Translations under genes and position numbers: made by a program
Source: Paenibacillus monticola
GTDB taxonomy: Bacteria > Bacillota > Bacilli > Paenibacillales > Paenibacillaceae
NCBI RefSeq assembly: GCF_009664975.1
Contig: NZ_WJXB01000007.1
Location: forward strand, 1 to 64,000
Length of the DNA: 64,000 nt
Reading direction: 5' to 3'
Notes under the pieces: generated by a model
Told to the model about the DNA's origin: nothing
Database searches by the model: none
Seen by the model: the letters and a program-made list of their open reading frames with translations, nothing else
In this document: positions 36,322 to 46,082 of the stretch, in pieces
Numbering within the stretch: the stretch's first letter is position 1
Layout of the letters: each line of letters opens with the position of its first letter

Positions 36322-36640
36322 TAGATAACCACCCTTTCCTTTTATGGCCACAATAATCATTTTAAGTTAACCTTCAATATGTATCTTATTTCCAGATACG
36401 GCTACTGCGAGCGGATTAACTCCAGAGCGTCTTCCACGTTATCTACCTACTCACTCTCCTTCCTGAAAATGATGGACAATCCCAATCATTTTAGATACAA
36501 GTTTGGTATATCAAGCGCACCACCTATAGATTATAATGCAACACTGAAGTAGCGCCATTGATATTTACAGCACTTTTGTTGATATATCCAAAGGGGAAGG
36601 AAACTATGATGCCTCAGATACTAGTGTAAGTAAATAAAAT

Positions 36641-36672
36641 AACCACCTGCAAGGAACTGCATCCAGGTGGTT
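36641..36672 (-). terminator. Terminator of the GH127 gene
   Basis: AACCACCT and AGGTGGTT form an 8-bp stem, with an inner GCA/TGC pairing. On the minus strand it is followed by ATTTTATTT. The rest of the 36322-36688 gap shows no clear promoter that I can defend. Confidence 0.75.
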
Positions 36673-36688
36673 AACCAATAAAAAGTGC

Positions 36689-38551
36689 CTAAGATTTTTT
36701 TACCGTGAAGTAAACTTGATAGGGTTCATAACCTATATCGCGAATTCTTCTCAGCTGAATTCCCGGATCCTGATTTACCGTCTTGAAGAAATAGCGCCAG
36801 CTGCCCCACTCACGTTCATTTTCCATAATCAATTCAGAGGCAACATCATCTTTTTGTGTAAAGAGAATTCTTTCATTCTCACAGATACCAGCCAGTACTT
36901 CAGGACCAAAACGAAATGCTCCTGTCTGTTCGTCATCCGGCAGAGGAATGAAACGGATACCGACAGGCAGAATGATACTGATTCGATCGCCGTCCTTCCA
37001 ATTCCGCAATATTTTATAGAAAGTATTGTTATCCGCAGACTTCCCATGAAACTGATCGTTCACATAGATGACGGCTTCCGACATGATCCAGTCCGGAATC
37101 CGGAAATGAATAGCAAACTCATTAGAAGAGCCGGCATGGACTACGAAATCAAACTTTTTATAATTAGGAAGATTCTCGTGAAGAGCTGTAATCTCATTCA
37201 ATTCCTGCTGTCCTGCAGTATTCGAAGAGTTCAGCAGGCTTCCACTCATATGATCCTGAGATTGAATCATTCGGACGTTCTCTCCGTTGATCTCTGTTGT
37301 CAGCTCAGAATGGAAATACTGGCATACAAAAACATCATTGTGATCCTGATAATAAATGCCTCTGTTTAAAGCTGCATTTGCTTGTACCATAGTTCCGTGG
37401 CAGCAGAAGAAGCTATCGGTCTCCGAACTCCAATCCTTCCGTAAGCCTGCCATCATCGGCAGGAAATAAGTCAACAACCCTGATTCGGGATTACCGTGCT
37501 TATTGCCAGTCAGAGAATATTCCTGGTAATAGGCTTGAGCCATAATACCGTTGTACAAATTATATTCGATATACTGCGCATATGCCGGATCTGATGTATG
37601 TCGGAAGAGAAACTCTGCCAGACGAATCATGTTATAAACAGTACAGTGCTCCTGATTCTTATCACCGAGGCGTGCCTTAATCTTCATTTTCGGCATCCAC
37701 ACTTCACCGGCAGTATTTCCGCCAGTTGCCAGAGTTCCTCTCTCTGTGACAGCACATTTCCAGTAGGCAGTGACAATGTCCATCCATCTTTGTTCGCCGG
37801 TTACTTCGTAAGCTCTGGCACAACCGAGTACTTCAGGAATGGTTGTGTTGGCATGCATGTTGGTCAGAGGGTCTTTGTTTTCCAGTAACGGGTGAAAAAG
37901 TCTACTGCGATAATAACGCTCCAGCAAGGTAGTGTATTTATCATTCCCTGTAATATGGAGCAAGTCCGCCCAAGCTTCAAGCATACCGCCTGTTTCCATA
38001 TCCAGAATGTCATCGAATTTCTCTCTTGTGAAGGTACTACTCCACTCGACGAACCAGTCTGCAAAACGATCGGCCACATCGAGCGCCTTTTGACTGTCGG
38101 TAAATTGGTACATATCAACAAGTCCCATAAATAACTTATGGATATTATACTGTGGAGCCCATATCCCTTTTCCCTTTGCGATCCAATGTAAATATTTCTC
38201 TGGAATAGGCCCAGCCCATTGTCCGCCGTTATCTTTCTGGCATTCGGCAAGCTCGTCTAATATGAGATCCGCTTTTAGTTTGAGTTCCAAATCACCAGTC
38301 TCATGAAACCGCATAGCCGCGGCAGACAGCCAATGTCCAAGAAAATGTCCCCGGATCTGACAGACTGGCGTCTCCCATCCCCCATGTGCATCATGTGGAA
38401 TATCTCTACCATGATATCTTCCTGCTTCTACTTTATAGTTAAACAGGAGATTATCATTCGTCAGTTTCATTAAATACCGCCTATTTGCTTCTTCCCTGCG
38501 TTTCAAATCACCATCATGAAGAACGACATGTTTGCCCTTCAGTTCTATCAT
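36689..38551 (-). CDS. GH127-type beta-L-arabinofuranosidase
   Basis: 620 residues, cytoplasmic. An alpha/alpha barrel with ETPVCQIRGHFLGHW, WAPQYNIHKLFMGL, HANTTIPEVLGCARAYE, EHCTVYNMIRLAE and FFCCHGTMVQANAA. GH127 enzymes use a zinc-bound cysteine as nucleophile; the Cys383-Cys384 pair in CCHGT and the Glu/Cys in EHC fit this. It removes L-arabinose from arabino-oligosaccharides. Full length for the family. It lies on the same strand as the GH120 gene but is separated by its own terminator. Confidence 0.9.
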   Translation of the reverse strand: MIELKGKHVVLHDGDLKRREEANRRYLMKLTNDNLLFNYKVEAGRYHGRDIPHDAHGGWETPVCQIRGHFLGHWLSAAAMRFHETGDLELKLKADLILDELAECQKDNGGQWAGPIPEKYLHWIAKGKGIWAPQYNIHKLFMGLVDMYQFTDSQKALDVADRFADWFVEWSSTFTREKFDDILDMETGGMLEAWADLLHITGNDKYTTLLERYYRSRLFHPLLENKDPLTNMHANTTIPEVLGCARAYEVTGEQRWMDIVTAYWKCAVTERGTLATGGNTAGEVWMPKMKIKARLGDKNQEHCTVYNMIRLAEFLFRHTSDPAYAQYIEYNLYNGIMAQAYYQEYSLTGNKHGNPESGLLTYFLPMMAGLRKDWSSETDSFFCCHGTMVQANAALNRGIYYQDHNDVFVCQYFHSELTTEINGENVRMIQSQDHMSGSLLNSSNTAGQQELNEITALHENLPNYKKFDFVVHAGSSNEFAIHFRIPDWIMSEAVIYVNDQFHGKSADNNTFYKILRNWKDGDRISIILPVGIRFIPLPDDEQTGAFRFGPEVLAGICENERILFTQKDDVASELIMENEREWGSWRYFFKTVNQDPGIQLRRIRDIGYEPYQVYFTVKKS

Positions 38552-38777
38552 CGCTTGCAGCCCCTTAACTTAGTTGGATTTATCTTCATCAGGTGGAATC
38601 CTTCGTGCGCCTTAAGCGGACTTTGATTTACAATGAAATTATAAAGCAGCGGTTCCTTCATTCCAATGATTAATACTAATATAAAATTGATCCATACTGA
38701 TTATTAAAGCAAGCTTCACTTGTATATTAAAACTGTTATTTGCACAATAGGCGTTGCAAAACTTTCTACAATTGATA

Positions 38778-38862
38778 GTAGGGTAAGACGAACGATTACT
38801 CCCTCGGACTCCCCGTCAAACCTTACATGCGGATTTCCCGACACGGATTCCTTCGTCAATTT
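38778..38862 (-). mobile_element. Possible group II intron 3'-end remnant
   Basis: On the minus strand a GCGGGAAATCCGCATGTAAGG stretch is followed by TTTGACGGGGAGTCCGAGGG and then CTTACCCTACTAT. This resembles the conserved region that follows the maturase gene in bacterial group II introns. No reverse transcriptase frame is present. Recognition is from memory and partial. Confidence 0.35.
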
Positions 38863-38929
38863 CTGTTTTCATTCTAGAAACCTGAGTAATTGAGTCATTA
38901 GGTATGTAACTATTCTCTCTAAGTAAAAC

Positions 38930-38965
38930 AAAAAAAGCTGATCTTCAACAAGATCAACTTTTTTT
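38930..38965. terminator. Bidirectional terminator-like hairpin
   Basis: TGATCTT and AAGATCA form a 7-bp stem around CAAC, flanked by a run of A on the left and a run of T on the right, so it would terminate in both directions. No intact gene directly precedes it on the plus strand; it may be left from the lost element nearby. Confidence 0.65.
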
Positions 38966-39337
38966 GATATCCATTTTTTGGATCATTCGTGCACAAACCA
39001 TTGGCATCTCATATGTGACATTCACAATCAGTTGATGCACTTGGCACATATCCAATAAATTGTACTTCTATTCAAAAAAAGAATCTCCATAACCTCAAGT
39101 ACGGACAATAGGCTTTAGTTATGTGTAATTAAGTATTTGATCAATATCTCCTGATTCTGCCTCTTTCATTTCATCTTAATTAAATTGCCAGCAACTTAAG
39201 CTTAAGTTACCGTCAAATTCATATTAAATTGTAAACATTTAACAAAAATATCATTGCTAAACATAAAGGGAACAGAATTATTTTTTTATATTATTCAATC
39301 CTTATAAGGATTTCCAATTTATGTGTCCGCCCTACTC

Positions 39338-40147
39338 TCACTCAAACAATTGCTTATGCTTATTGAAAAATCGATAAAAAAATTGTGCGTTGTCTAGTTC
39401 ATACCATTCTGCTGTTTGAAGAGGTGTGGCATCCAGATTATAAATCTTTGCATGTAATGTGCCTAAAACAAAAGGAGAATGAGTGGCAATAATAAATTGA
39501 CTATCAAAATGTCGTGCCAGCTCATTTATTTGTTCTGCCATTCTTATTTGGTTGGTCGGAGAAAGTGACGTTTCCGGCTCGTCCAATAAATACAATTGCC
39601 CAGGTAGCAGATATTCCTCAAAAAACTGCATCGACGTCTCTCCATTAGAGTATTTTTCTTGTGAAAATTGAATGTTATCCAGCTTCTCCTTAAACGCGTA
39701 CGTAGTTTCATCTTGTGCCGCCTGAGCCTTGCTCATCCCTTTGCTAATCTGCTCATACGTTATTCCCTCGCGCAGCACGGAAGATTGCTGTATCTTCTTG
39801 ATCTCATATAATATATCCTCTGATTTCATATATCGGCTTCCTTCTGGAAGTTGCCTGATTTCATGCCCTTGCTCATCCTCCCCAAACTGATAGCTACTCA
39901 AATCAAGGAATCGCTGAGCATAAAAACTATGCCCATGGCTTGTCATTCTTTCTGCCCCCGAGATGCCTAGCTTGTTGGAAATCACATTGAGTAAGGAGGA
40001 TTTCCCGCTGCCATTATTACCATACAACACAGTAATTCGATCAAACAAAAGCACCTCTCCAGCCAAATGCTTAAATACATGATCAGGGTATATGTTGGGA
40101 TTTCGATCCGTATAATCAGAAAGCCTAAAGCTTCTCAAATAAATCAT
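39338..40147 (-). CDS. ABC-type/SMC-like predicted ATPase
   Basis: 269 residues. Walker A GNNGSGKSS (about 43-51), signature-like YSNGETSMQFF, Walker B QLYLLDEPETSLSP and switch FIIATHSPF. This is the single-domain AAA_21/COG3910 type found alone on chromosomes and in some defence or toxin loci. No partner nuclease or toxin gene is adjacent, so the function is unknown. The start is preceded by AAGGAG. Confidence 0.85.
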   Translation of the reverse strand: MIYLRSFRLSDYTDRNPNIYPDHVFKHLAGEVLLFDRITVLYGNNGSGKSSLLNVISNKLGISGAERMTSHGHSFYAQRFLDLSSYQFGEDEQGHEIRQLPEGSRYMKSEDILYEIKKIQQSSVLREGITYEQISKGMSKAQAAQDETTYAFKEKLDNIQFSQEKYSNGETSMQFFEEYLLPGQLYLLDEPETSLSPTNQIRMAEQINELARHFDSQFIIATHSPFVLGTLHAKIYNLDATPLQTAEWYELDNAQFFYRFFNKHKQLFE

Positions 40148-40318
40148 TGGCGCACTCCTTCTACCTGACTTATATTTACATTCATCGGAAACGGCACTAT
40201 AAAATCATATAAAAATATTACAGTAAAGTTAAAATTATGTTATTCAATAATCAAATATACAGTCTATACTAATAGGGAAATAAGATGATAATAGCATACT
40301 AATATTACGGAGGAAGAT

Positions 40319-40873
40319 ATGGAATCGAAACAGTATTTTATCAAAAATAGAAAATTGTTTTTTCTTCAGTTTCTACTAATATCGAATATCATTCTCTTGT
40401 CAACATTACAAATGTTTGGTTATGTTCCTTATCTTGAATCACCTGGATTCTACATTATCCTTATTAATGGAATTCTTATCTTTATGATTTTTATCAATCT
40501 GAGAAAAAAACTTATTCTTATATTATTAATCCCATTATTCATCTTGATACTTGTTACCTATTTCTTATGGAATGCTACGATAGACTACCATTATAGTTAT
40601 ATTAAATCTCCTGAGCAGACGGAAACTCTAATTGTTAAATATCGCGTAACTACTTTAGGGGAACGCTCCTATTCCTTTGACTTTTACCAAAAAACCTTCT
40701 TCGGATTATTCATGAAAAATCTAGAGGGACAAGACTATTTCATTCTAATTCAATCATCAGTGGATTATACCCCACCCCGCGAGGTTCTCGGGACTGAATA
40801 TGCCAACTGGATCAATGAAAAGGAGATCCTGTTCAATACAGTAACTGGAGAAAAGAAAGTCTTTTTGAAATAA
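40319..40873 (+). CDS. Membrane protein, unknown
   Basis: 184 residues. Three hydrophobic helices within the first 90 residues, then a soluble domain of about 95 residues (TETLIVKYRVTTLGERSYSF) predicted outside the cell. The ribosome site GGAGGA lies 5 bases before the ATG. No family recognised. AT-rich and standing alone between divergent and unrelated genes. Confidence 0.6.
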   Translation: MESKQYFIKNRKLFFLQFLLISNIILLSTLQMFGYVPYLESPGFYIILINGILIFMIFINLRKKLILILLIPLFILILVTYFLWNATIDYHYSYIKSPEQTETLIVKYRVTTLGERSYSFDFYQKTFFGLFMKNLEGQDYFILIQSSVDYTPPREVLGTEYANWINEKEILFNTVTGEKKVFLK

Positions 40874-41134
40874 TAAATAAATCATATAAAGAGTATGGAT
40901 TTCAAAATCCTTTTGACTGAAAAAGATAGTATGTTCTTTAATGCAAATCATTAAATTCAATAAAATATATTATAATCTATATATTCTATGTTACAAATGA
41001 CTCAAATTTCGGATGATGCTGCCCTTTTTCACCATCGATTTTTCACGCAGATCAAATCATTAGTGTGTATAATAAACGTTACTTGTCCATAACGATGTTT
41101 CATGGATGTCATAATACGTAGGAGCTGTGGCTAA

Positions 41135-42097
41135 ATGGTGAGGATTCAAGATGAAATTGCGGTGACAACGGTGTCCAGTAATGCTGAGGGATCACTTGAT
41201 GCAGAAACAGCCAGGCTGGCACGTCTGATCTCTGCCCTTGTTCCTCATGACGGCACCTTTAATCAGCGTATACCCGGTTTGTATGTTAGTCGCTATTCAA
41301 AAACAGATACAGATACCATACAAACCTTCTACTCCACCTCTCTGTTAATAGTCGCGCAAGGGGCGAAAAATATCACGATCGGGCAGAATGTTTATCAGTT
41401 TAACAGGTCGCGTATGATCTTGTTGCCCGTTGCCCTGCCGGCGGCTATGCAGCTCACACAAGCCAGCTCATCCGAGCCATATCTTAGCGTCAAACTAGAG
41501 CTAGATCCGCAGAGGATTAGTGAATGGGTTCTGAAACTATATCCAGAGGGGCTTCCTTCCGTACGTCAGATGAGCAAAGGTTACATCGCTGCTACCAATC
41601 TCAGTATCATTAACGCTGTGGCGAGACTGGTAGAGTGTCTGCAAAATCCCGATGATGCTGAAATATTGGCCCCGCTTGTGGTGGATGAGATTCTGATACG
41701 GGTTCTACGCAGTCCGATCGGCGCTCAGGTTGTTGAAATGGGCTTTGCGGAGTCGGATGTACAGCGGGTAGCGAAGGTGATTGCCTGGCTGCGCGACAAC
41801 TTCTCCCAGCAGATGAAAGTTGCTGAGTTGGCAGAGCTGGTACATATGAGTGCATCTTCCTTTCATGTGCATTTCAAGTCTGTCACCTCAATGAGCCCGC
41901 TGCAATATCAAAAAGCGCTGCGCCTTCACGAAGCCAGACGTCTGATGTTAGCCAGTCCCATGGACGCGACCACTGCCTGTCGGCTTGTCGGATATGTGAG
42001 CGATTCCCAATTCAGCCGGGATTATAGCCGGTTCTTCGGAAGTCCGCCAAGCAGAGACATCGCCAGATTACGTCAACAAACACAAATATCCAACTGA
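41135..42097 (+). CDS. AraC-family regulator (AraC_N type)
   Basis: 320 residues. N-terminal AraC_N sensor domain (FYSTSLLIVAQGAKNITIGQ) and two C-terminal helix-turn-helix motifs (MKVAELAELVHMSASSFHVHFK and TTACRLVGYVSDSQFSRDYSRFFG). It probably controls the oxidoreductase at 42318. It is homologous along its whole length to the interrupted gene at 53173-54105, which also neighbours an oxidoreductase. GGAG lies about 10 bases before the ATG. Confidence 0.9.
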   Translation: MVRIQDEIAVTTVSSNAEGSLDAETARLARLISALVPHDGTFNQRIPGLYVSRYSKTDTDTIQTFYSTSLLIVAQGAKNITIGQNVYQFNRSRMILLPVALPAAMQLTQASSSEPYLSVKLELDPQRISEWVLKLYPEGLPSVRQMSKGYIAATNLSIINAVARLVECLQNPDDAEILAPLVVDEILIRVLRSPIGAQVVEMGFAESDVQRVAKVIAWLRDNFSQQMKVAELAELVHMSASSFHVHFKSVTSMSPLQYQKALRLHEARRLMLASPMDATTACRLVGYVSDSQFSRDYSRFFGSPPSRDIARLRQQTQISN

Positions 42098-42117
42098 TCT
42101 AAATCTTTACAGGAATC

Positions 42118-42144
42118 CCCGCAGCCGCATGGCTTGCGGGTTTT
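42118..42144 (+). terminator. Terminator of the AraC gene
   Basis: CCCGCAGCC and GGCTTGCGGG form a stem with one bulge around GCAT, followed by TTTT. Confidence 0.7.
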
Positions 42145-42317
42145 CGTGCGGCCCCTGCGTTTCTTGTAGGATTGGGCAAAAAGTGAAAAGGAACAGGCAA
42201 AGGTCTCGATGAAGCGCAGACTATAATGAGTGTAGCCTTGGACGAGCGGCGGCGATCGGATATGCCGCCAGGGTGAACTGGGCAGTTCTACTACTCAATA
42301 CTTAGGAGGAATTTATT

Positions 42318-43232
42318 ATGCGTGTTTTTGTCACTGGTGCTACTGGTTTTGTCGGCTCTGCCATTGTACGTGAATTAATAGATGCGGGGCATGAAGTACT
42401 TGGCCTCGCCCGTTCGGATGAGGCTGCAGCAACGCTCACTGCTGCCGGGGCCGCTATACACCGCGGTTCTTTGGATGATCTAGACAACTTGCGACAGGGA
42501 GTGGCTGCAACGGATGGCGTTATCCATGCCGCTTTCATTCATAACTTCGCGGATCTTAGTGCTGCAGGCGAGACAGACCGGCTTGCGGTCGAAGCAATGG
42601 GTGCCGAACTCGCACAATCAGGCCGGCCGTTGGTCGTAACCTCTGTGATCGGGCATCTCACACCAGGTCAGCTAGGTACTGAAGAATCTGCTCCCGATAT
42701 GAGCTCTTCCGCGAAGCATCGCGCGGGTACAGAAGAAGCAGCGCTTGCGATGGCGTCGCAGGGCGTACGTGTATCGGTAGTGCGGCTTCCATTGTCCGTT
42801 CATGGCGATGGCGATACCGGATTTGTACCGGGCCTAATCCAGATCGCCCGCAACAAGGGTGTGTCGGCCTATGTGGGGGATGGCCTCAACCGCTGGCCTG
42901 CCGTGCACCGGCTTGACGCTGCACATCTTTACCGGCTGGCGTTAGAGACAGCTCCTGCCGGGGTCAAGCTCCATGCAATTGGCGACCAGGGGGTGACAAT
43001 TCGTGAGATTGCTGGCGTAATCGGCCTCCAGCTCGGGCTGCCGGTTGTCAGTATACCTTCTGAAGAGGCACCGGGGCATTTCGGCTGGCTGACTCATTTT
43101 GTTTCGATGGACATTCCGGCATCGAGCAGTTGGACTCAAGAGCAGCTCGATTGGCGCCCTATGCATCCGGCGCTCATTTCTGATCTTGATAGGGAGCAGT
43201 ATTTCACAACAAACACTAATGGGAATGGCTGA
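42318..43232 (+). CDS. Extended SDR NAD(P)-dependent oxidoreductase
   Basis: 304 residues. Rossmann motif GATGFVGSA (about 7-15), GVIHAAFIH, and GLNRWPAVHRLDAAHLYRLALE typical of the atypical extended SDR group. The usual YxxxK is not obvious (HRAGTEEAALAM occupies that place), so it may reduce or bind a substrate by a different mechanism. Ribosome site TAGGAGGAA. It follows the AraC regulator, probably its target gene. Base composition is more GC-rich than the flanks. Confidence 0.85.
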   Translation: MRVFVTGATGFVGSAIVRELIDAGHEVLGLARSDEAAATLTAAGAAIHRGSLDDLDNLRQGVAATDGVIHAAFIHNFADLSAAGETDRLAVEAMGAELAQSGRPLVVTSVIGHLTPGQLGTEESAPDMSSSAKHRAGTEEAALAMASQGVRVSVVRLPLSVHGDGDTGFVPGLIQIARNKGVSAYVGDGLNRWPAVHRLDAAHLYRLALETAPAGVKLHAIGDQGVTIREIAGVIGLQLGLPVVSIPSEEAPGHFGWLTHFVSMDIPASSSWTQEQLDWRPMHPALISDLDREQYFTTNTNGNG

Positions 43233-43340
43233 TCTCTGACATTGTCACTGATTTACACTTGGACTCCTAAGTTTAGTTTTAAATAGTTCACCCATTCTTG
43301 TTTATATCATTTGATAAAGCTTGGTATTTTCATAAAAAAA

Positions 43341-43382
43341 GACGACTCTTTATTCAGCTATAAATGCTGAGTAAGAGTCGTC
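43341..43382 (-). terminator. Strong terminator of the deacetylase gene
   Basis: GACGACTCTTTATTCAGC pairs almost perfectly with GCTGAGTAAGAGTCGTC around a 7-base loop. On the minus strand a run of seven T follows. It may also stop plus-strand transcription from the oxidoreductase. Confidence 0.85.
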
Positions 43383-43433
43383 CATTTCACCCAAATTCTA
43401 CACTTGATAACTTACTAAAGCTTTTCATACAAA

Positions 43434-44054
43434 TCAATTAGTTGGTTTCAACAACTCGCTTACCGTGACAAAGTGGTATCCTTCGGCGTCTAACTGTTCC
43501 ACCAGAATTCGGACGGCTTCAATCGTTTGTTCCCGGTCACCATATCCATCATGGAACAACAAAATGCTTCCGTTCTCCAGGGTTAACCGCGTTTGTTCCA
43601 GAATATAGTCAACTCCAGGCTGCTCCCAGTCCTTGGCCTCTCCGTTAACGCAACCTATGGATTGATGTCCCGACTCTGCGGCTAGAGCCAGGATATCATG
43701 ATTAACTGCAAAATACGGCGGTCTAAAAATAGCGGCAGGTTTTCCCGTCACCGTCCGGATTCTCTTATTCGCAAGCTCCAGTTCGATCCGGGCTTCTTCA
43801 ATTGTTAGCTTTGTCAAATCAGGATGTGAATAGGTATGATTGGCTATTTCGTGCCCGGCGGAATATACCTCAACTGCAATATCCTCGTACAAATCAATTT
43901 GCTGCCCAACCATAAAGAATGTCGCATAGCCGTTAACTCGTTGGAATATATCCATTAACTGTCTTGTATACAGCGGATCCGGCCCATCATCAAACGTAAA
44001 TGCAATAACTTTTTTCGAGGTCGGAACTTTATTGATCAACCTTAATTCCACCAC
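43434..44054 (-). CDS. Polysaccharide deacetylase (NodB/CE4 fold)
   Basis: 206 residues with the CE4 motifs: FTFDDGPD (base and metal Asp), HEIANHTYSHPDL (metal His pair), IFRPPYF and SILLFHDG (catalytic His). Such enzymes remove N-acetyl groups from chitin or peptidoglycan sugars. No signal peptide or membrane helix is visible, unusual for a wall-acting enzyme. The GTG start is preceded by GAGGAG 7 bases upstream. Confidence 0.88.
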   Translation of the reverse strand: MVELRLINKVPTSKKVIAFTFDDGPDPLYTRQLMDIFQRVNGYATFFMVGQQIDLYEDIAVEVYSAGHEIANHTYSHPDLTKLTIEEARIELELANKRIRTVTGKPAAIFRPPYFAVNHDILALAAESGHQSIGCVNGEAKDWEQPGVDYILEQTRLTLENGSILLFHDGYGDREQTIEAVRILVEQLDAEGYHFVTVSELLKPTN

Positions 44055-44090
44055 ACTACCACTCCTCAGATTTATTGCAAAGGCTTAGTC

Positions 44091-45064
44091 CTAACCTATT
44101 TTACGAACAAAGGGCCGATAATTCAAGATGCGTTCAATTTCATCCAATGTCTCTTCCGATAACGTTAAGCTGCTTGCTGCGACATTATTCTCAATCTGTT
44201 CGGGTCTTGAAGCTCCTGTAATCAAGCTGCTAATCTGGGGATTTTTGAGCACCATGCCAGCGCCAGCACGGAAAGACTTATATTAAGACCGGCTGCGACC
44301 TCCATCAGTTGTTCCACTTTATTTAAATTGTCCTCTGTAAGGAGGTTGTTAATCTGCCTGTCGGCCTGGTGAGTAGCCCGGGAACCTTCAGGAATAGAGT
44401 GTCCTTTGCGATATTTCCCAGTTAGGAGCCCCTGGGAAAGTGGGCTGAAGGGAACAATTCCTAACCCGTGCTTCCGGCAAATTTCTATCATTTCGTCCTC
44501 AATATATCTGTCCAACATATGATATTGAGGCTGAATGACTGACATGGGGCGGAGACCCATTTCCTTGATCACATTCATGGCTTCCGTAACCTGCACAGGT
44601 GTCCATTCGCTGACGCCGTAGTATAGAACTTTGCCCTGTGCCACTAAATCGCTTATCGTCTGCAGGGTTTCTTCCAAAGGCGTACTTTCATCATAGCGGT
44701 GACAAAAATACATGTCCAGATAGTCTACCTGAAGATTCTTAAGAGACTTGTCGACTTGCTCTATGATGTGTTTTCTGGACAGCCCTCTATCGTTAACACC
44801 ATTACCGGTTGGAAAAAAGACTTTGCTTGAAACGACAAAAGAACTGCGTTCGAACTCCTTTAGTACTTTGCCAAGGAAAACTTCCGCCTCCCCGCCGCTG
44901 TATGCATCCGCACAGTCGAAAAAGTTAACGCCTAGATCGTAAGCACTTCTTATGCTTTTCTTGGCTGCATCCGCTGCTTCCGTATTTTTAACTTCAGTCA
45001 TCCAGCTGCCTAGCGCAATTTCGCTTACCTTTAACCCCCATTTGCCAAGATTCCGATATTTCAT
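44091..45064 (-). pseudogene. Aldo/keto reductase with a 1-base frameshift near the C-terminus
   Basis: The first 273 residues are a normal Kv-beta-type aldo/keto reductase: DLGVNFFDCADAYSGGEAE (catalytic Asp, Tyr), the Lys in VVSSKVFFP, YLDMYFCHR, and SVLALAW. Near 44250-44255 one base is missing (TGGTGC for an expected TGGGTGC). The other frame continues SLITGASRPEQIENNVAASS to a stop at 44091. The lost segment contains cofactor-binding residues, so the product encoded here (280 residues, stop at 44222) is probably impaired. Last gene behind the sugar ABC operon. Confidence 0.8.
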
Positions 45065-45213
45065 AGGTAATCTTCCTTTCTCTCATTCTCAAAATGTGCA
45101 TCCGGTTGATCTGGTCATGCATTACACGCACAACTGCCGAGTAGCTCTTACATTCCCCTTCTTATCGCATATTAACAGTAACTATGGCTTTCATCGCAAA
45201 CTCTCCCTGTGGG

Positions 45214-46080
45214 CTAACCCTTGATCGCACCGGCAATCATACTCTTCTGAACCTGTTTGTTAAGCAGCAAATAGATCAAAATTGTGGGGATGGTCGTAAT
45301 CATCAGCCCCGCCCCAATAATTCCCCACTGTGTAATGTAGGTACCGACCATCGACATCATGCCCACCGTTAGCGTCTGATAAGACTCCTTATTGATGAAG
45401 GTCACGGCGAACATCAGCTCGTTCCAGCAGGATAGAAATGTAAAAATCGCGACCGTAGACACTGCAGGACGAACGAGCGGTAATATAATGGAGAAAAAAG
45501 TTCTGTAAATTCCACAGCCATCAATAACAGCAGCTTCCTCCAGCTCACGGGGAATGCCTCTAAAAAAGCTGCCGAGGATAAACACGGCCATCGGGATCCC
45601 AAATGCGACATAAGGAATTATCAAAGCCCAATAGGTGTTTAGCAACCCCAAATTCTTCAAGACCATAAACAAAGGCAGCAAAGCTGCATGAATCGGTACC
45701 ATCATCCCCAAAAGGATAATAGTCATGGTTAAGTTGCTGAGTTTCCAATTCATTCTCGTGATGGCGTAACCGGTCATGGCTGACAGGATCAACACGAGGA
45801 TGATGGTCACGACCGTTACCAGTACGCTGTTGAAAAAATAAGTCAATATGTGTCCATCGGACAAAGCCTTAGCATAGTTGCCCCATAATAATTGTTTAGG
45901 AAGTCCCAGTACATCTCCGCTGAATATCTCGCTGTTATCTTTTAGTGAGAAAAAGGCGAGCCAGATAAGCGGATAAATTTGCGTAACAGCAACTAGGATT
46001 AACACTACTTGCAACAGTATTTTTCCTATAAATTTAGGTTTCTTCTGCAATACTGCTTCAGCGGCATTCACTATTCTCAC
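45214..46080 (-). CDS. Sugar ABC transporter permease (MalG type)
   Basis: 288 residues, six membrane helices, with the EAA loop ELEEAAVIDGCGIYRTFFSI in its usual place near residue 190. It pairs with the adjacent MalF-type permease to form the channel of a carbohydrate importer. There is a 2-base gap to the upstream gene. No ATPase gene is present, which is normal for this family, where a shared MsmX-type ATPase is used. Confidence 0.92.
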   Translation of the reverse strand: MRIVNAAEAVLQKKPKFIGKILLQVVLILVAVTQIYPLIWLAFFSLKDNSEIFSGDVLGLPKQLLWGNYAKALSDGHILTYFFNSVLVTVVTIILVLILSAMTGYAITRMNWKLSNLTMTIILLGMMVPIHAALLPLFMVLKNLGLLNTYWALIIPYVAFGIPMAVFILGSFFRGIPRELEEAAVIDGCGIYRTFFSIILPLVRPAVSTVAIFTFLSCWNELMFAVTFINKESYQTLTVGMMSMVGTYITQWGIIGAGLMITTIPTILIYLLLNKQVQKSMIAGAIKG

Positions 46081-46082
46081 CC

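Larger units (their letters stand above)
38552..39337. other. 785-bp gap, mostly empty
   Basis: No coding frame of quality. It holds a possible group II intron remnant (38778-38862) and a hairpin (38930-38965). The remainder is AT-rich with no structure I can defend. Confidence 0.5.

Noticed and set aside
36716..37369. 217-residue plus-strand frame inside the GH127 gene
   Set aside because: Antisense to a clear enzyme with a conserved active site; composition and lack of a ribosome site mark it as a shadow.
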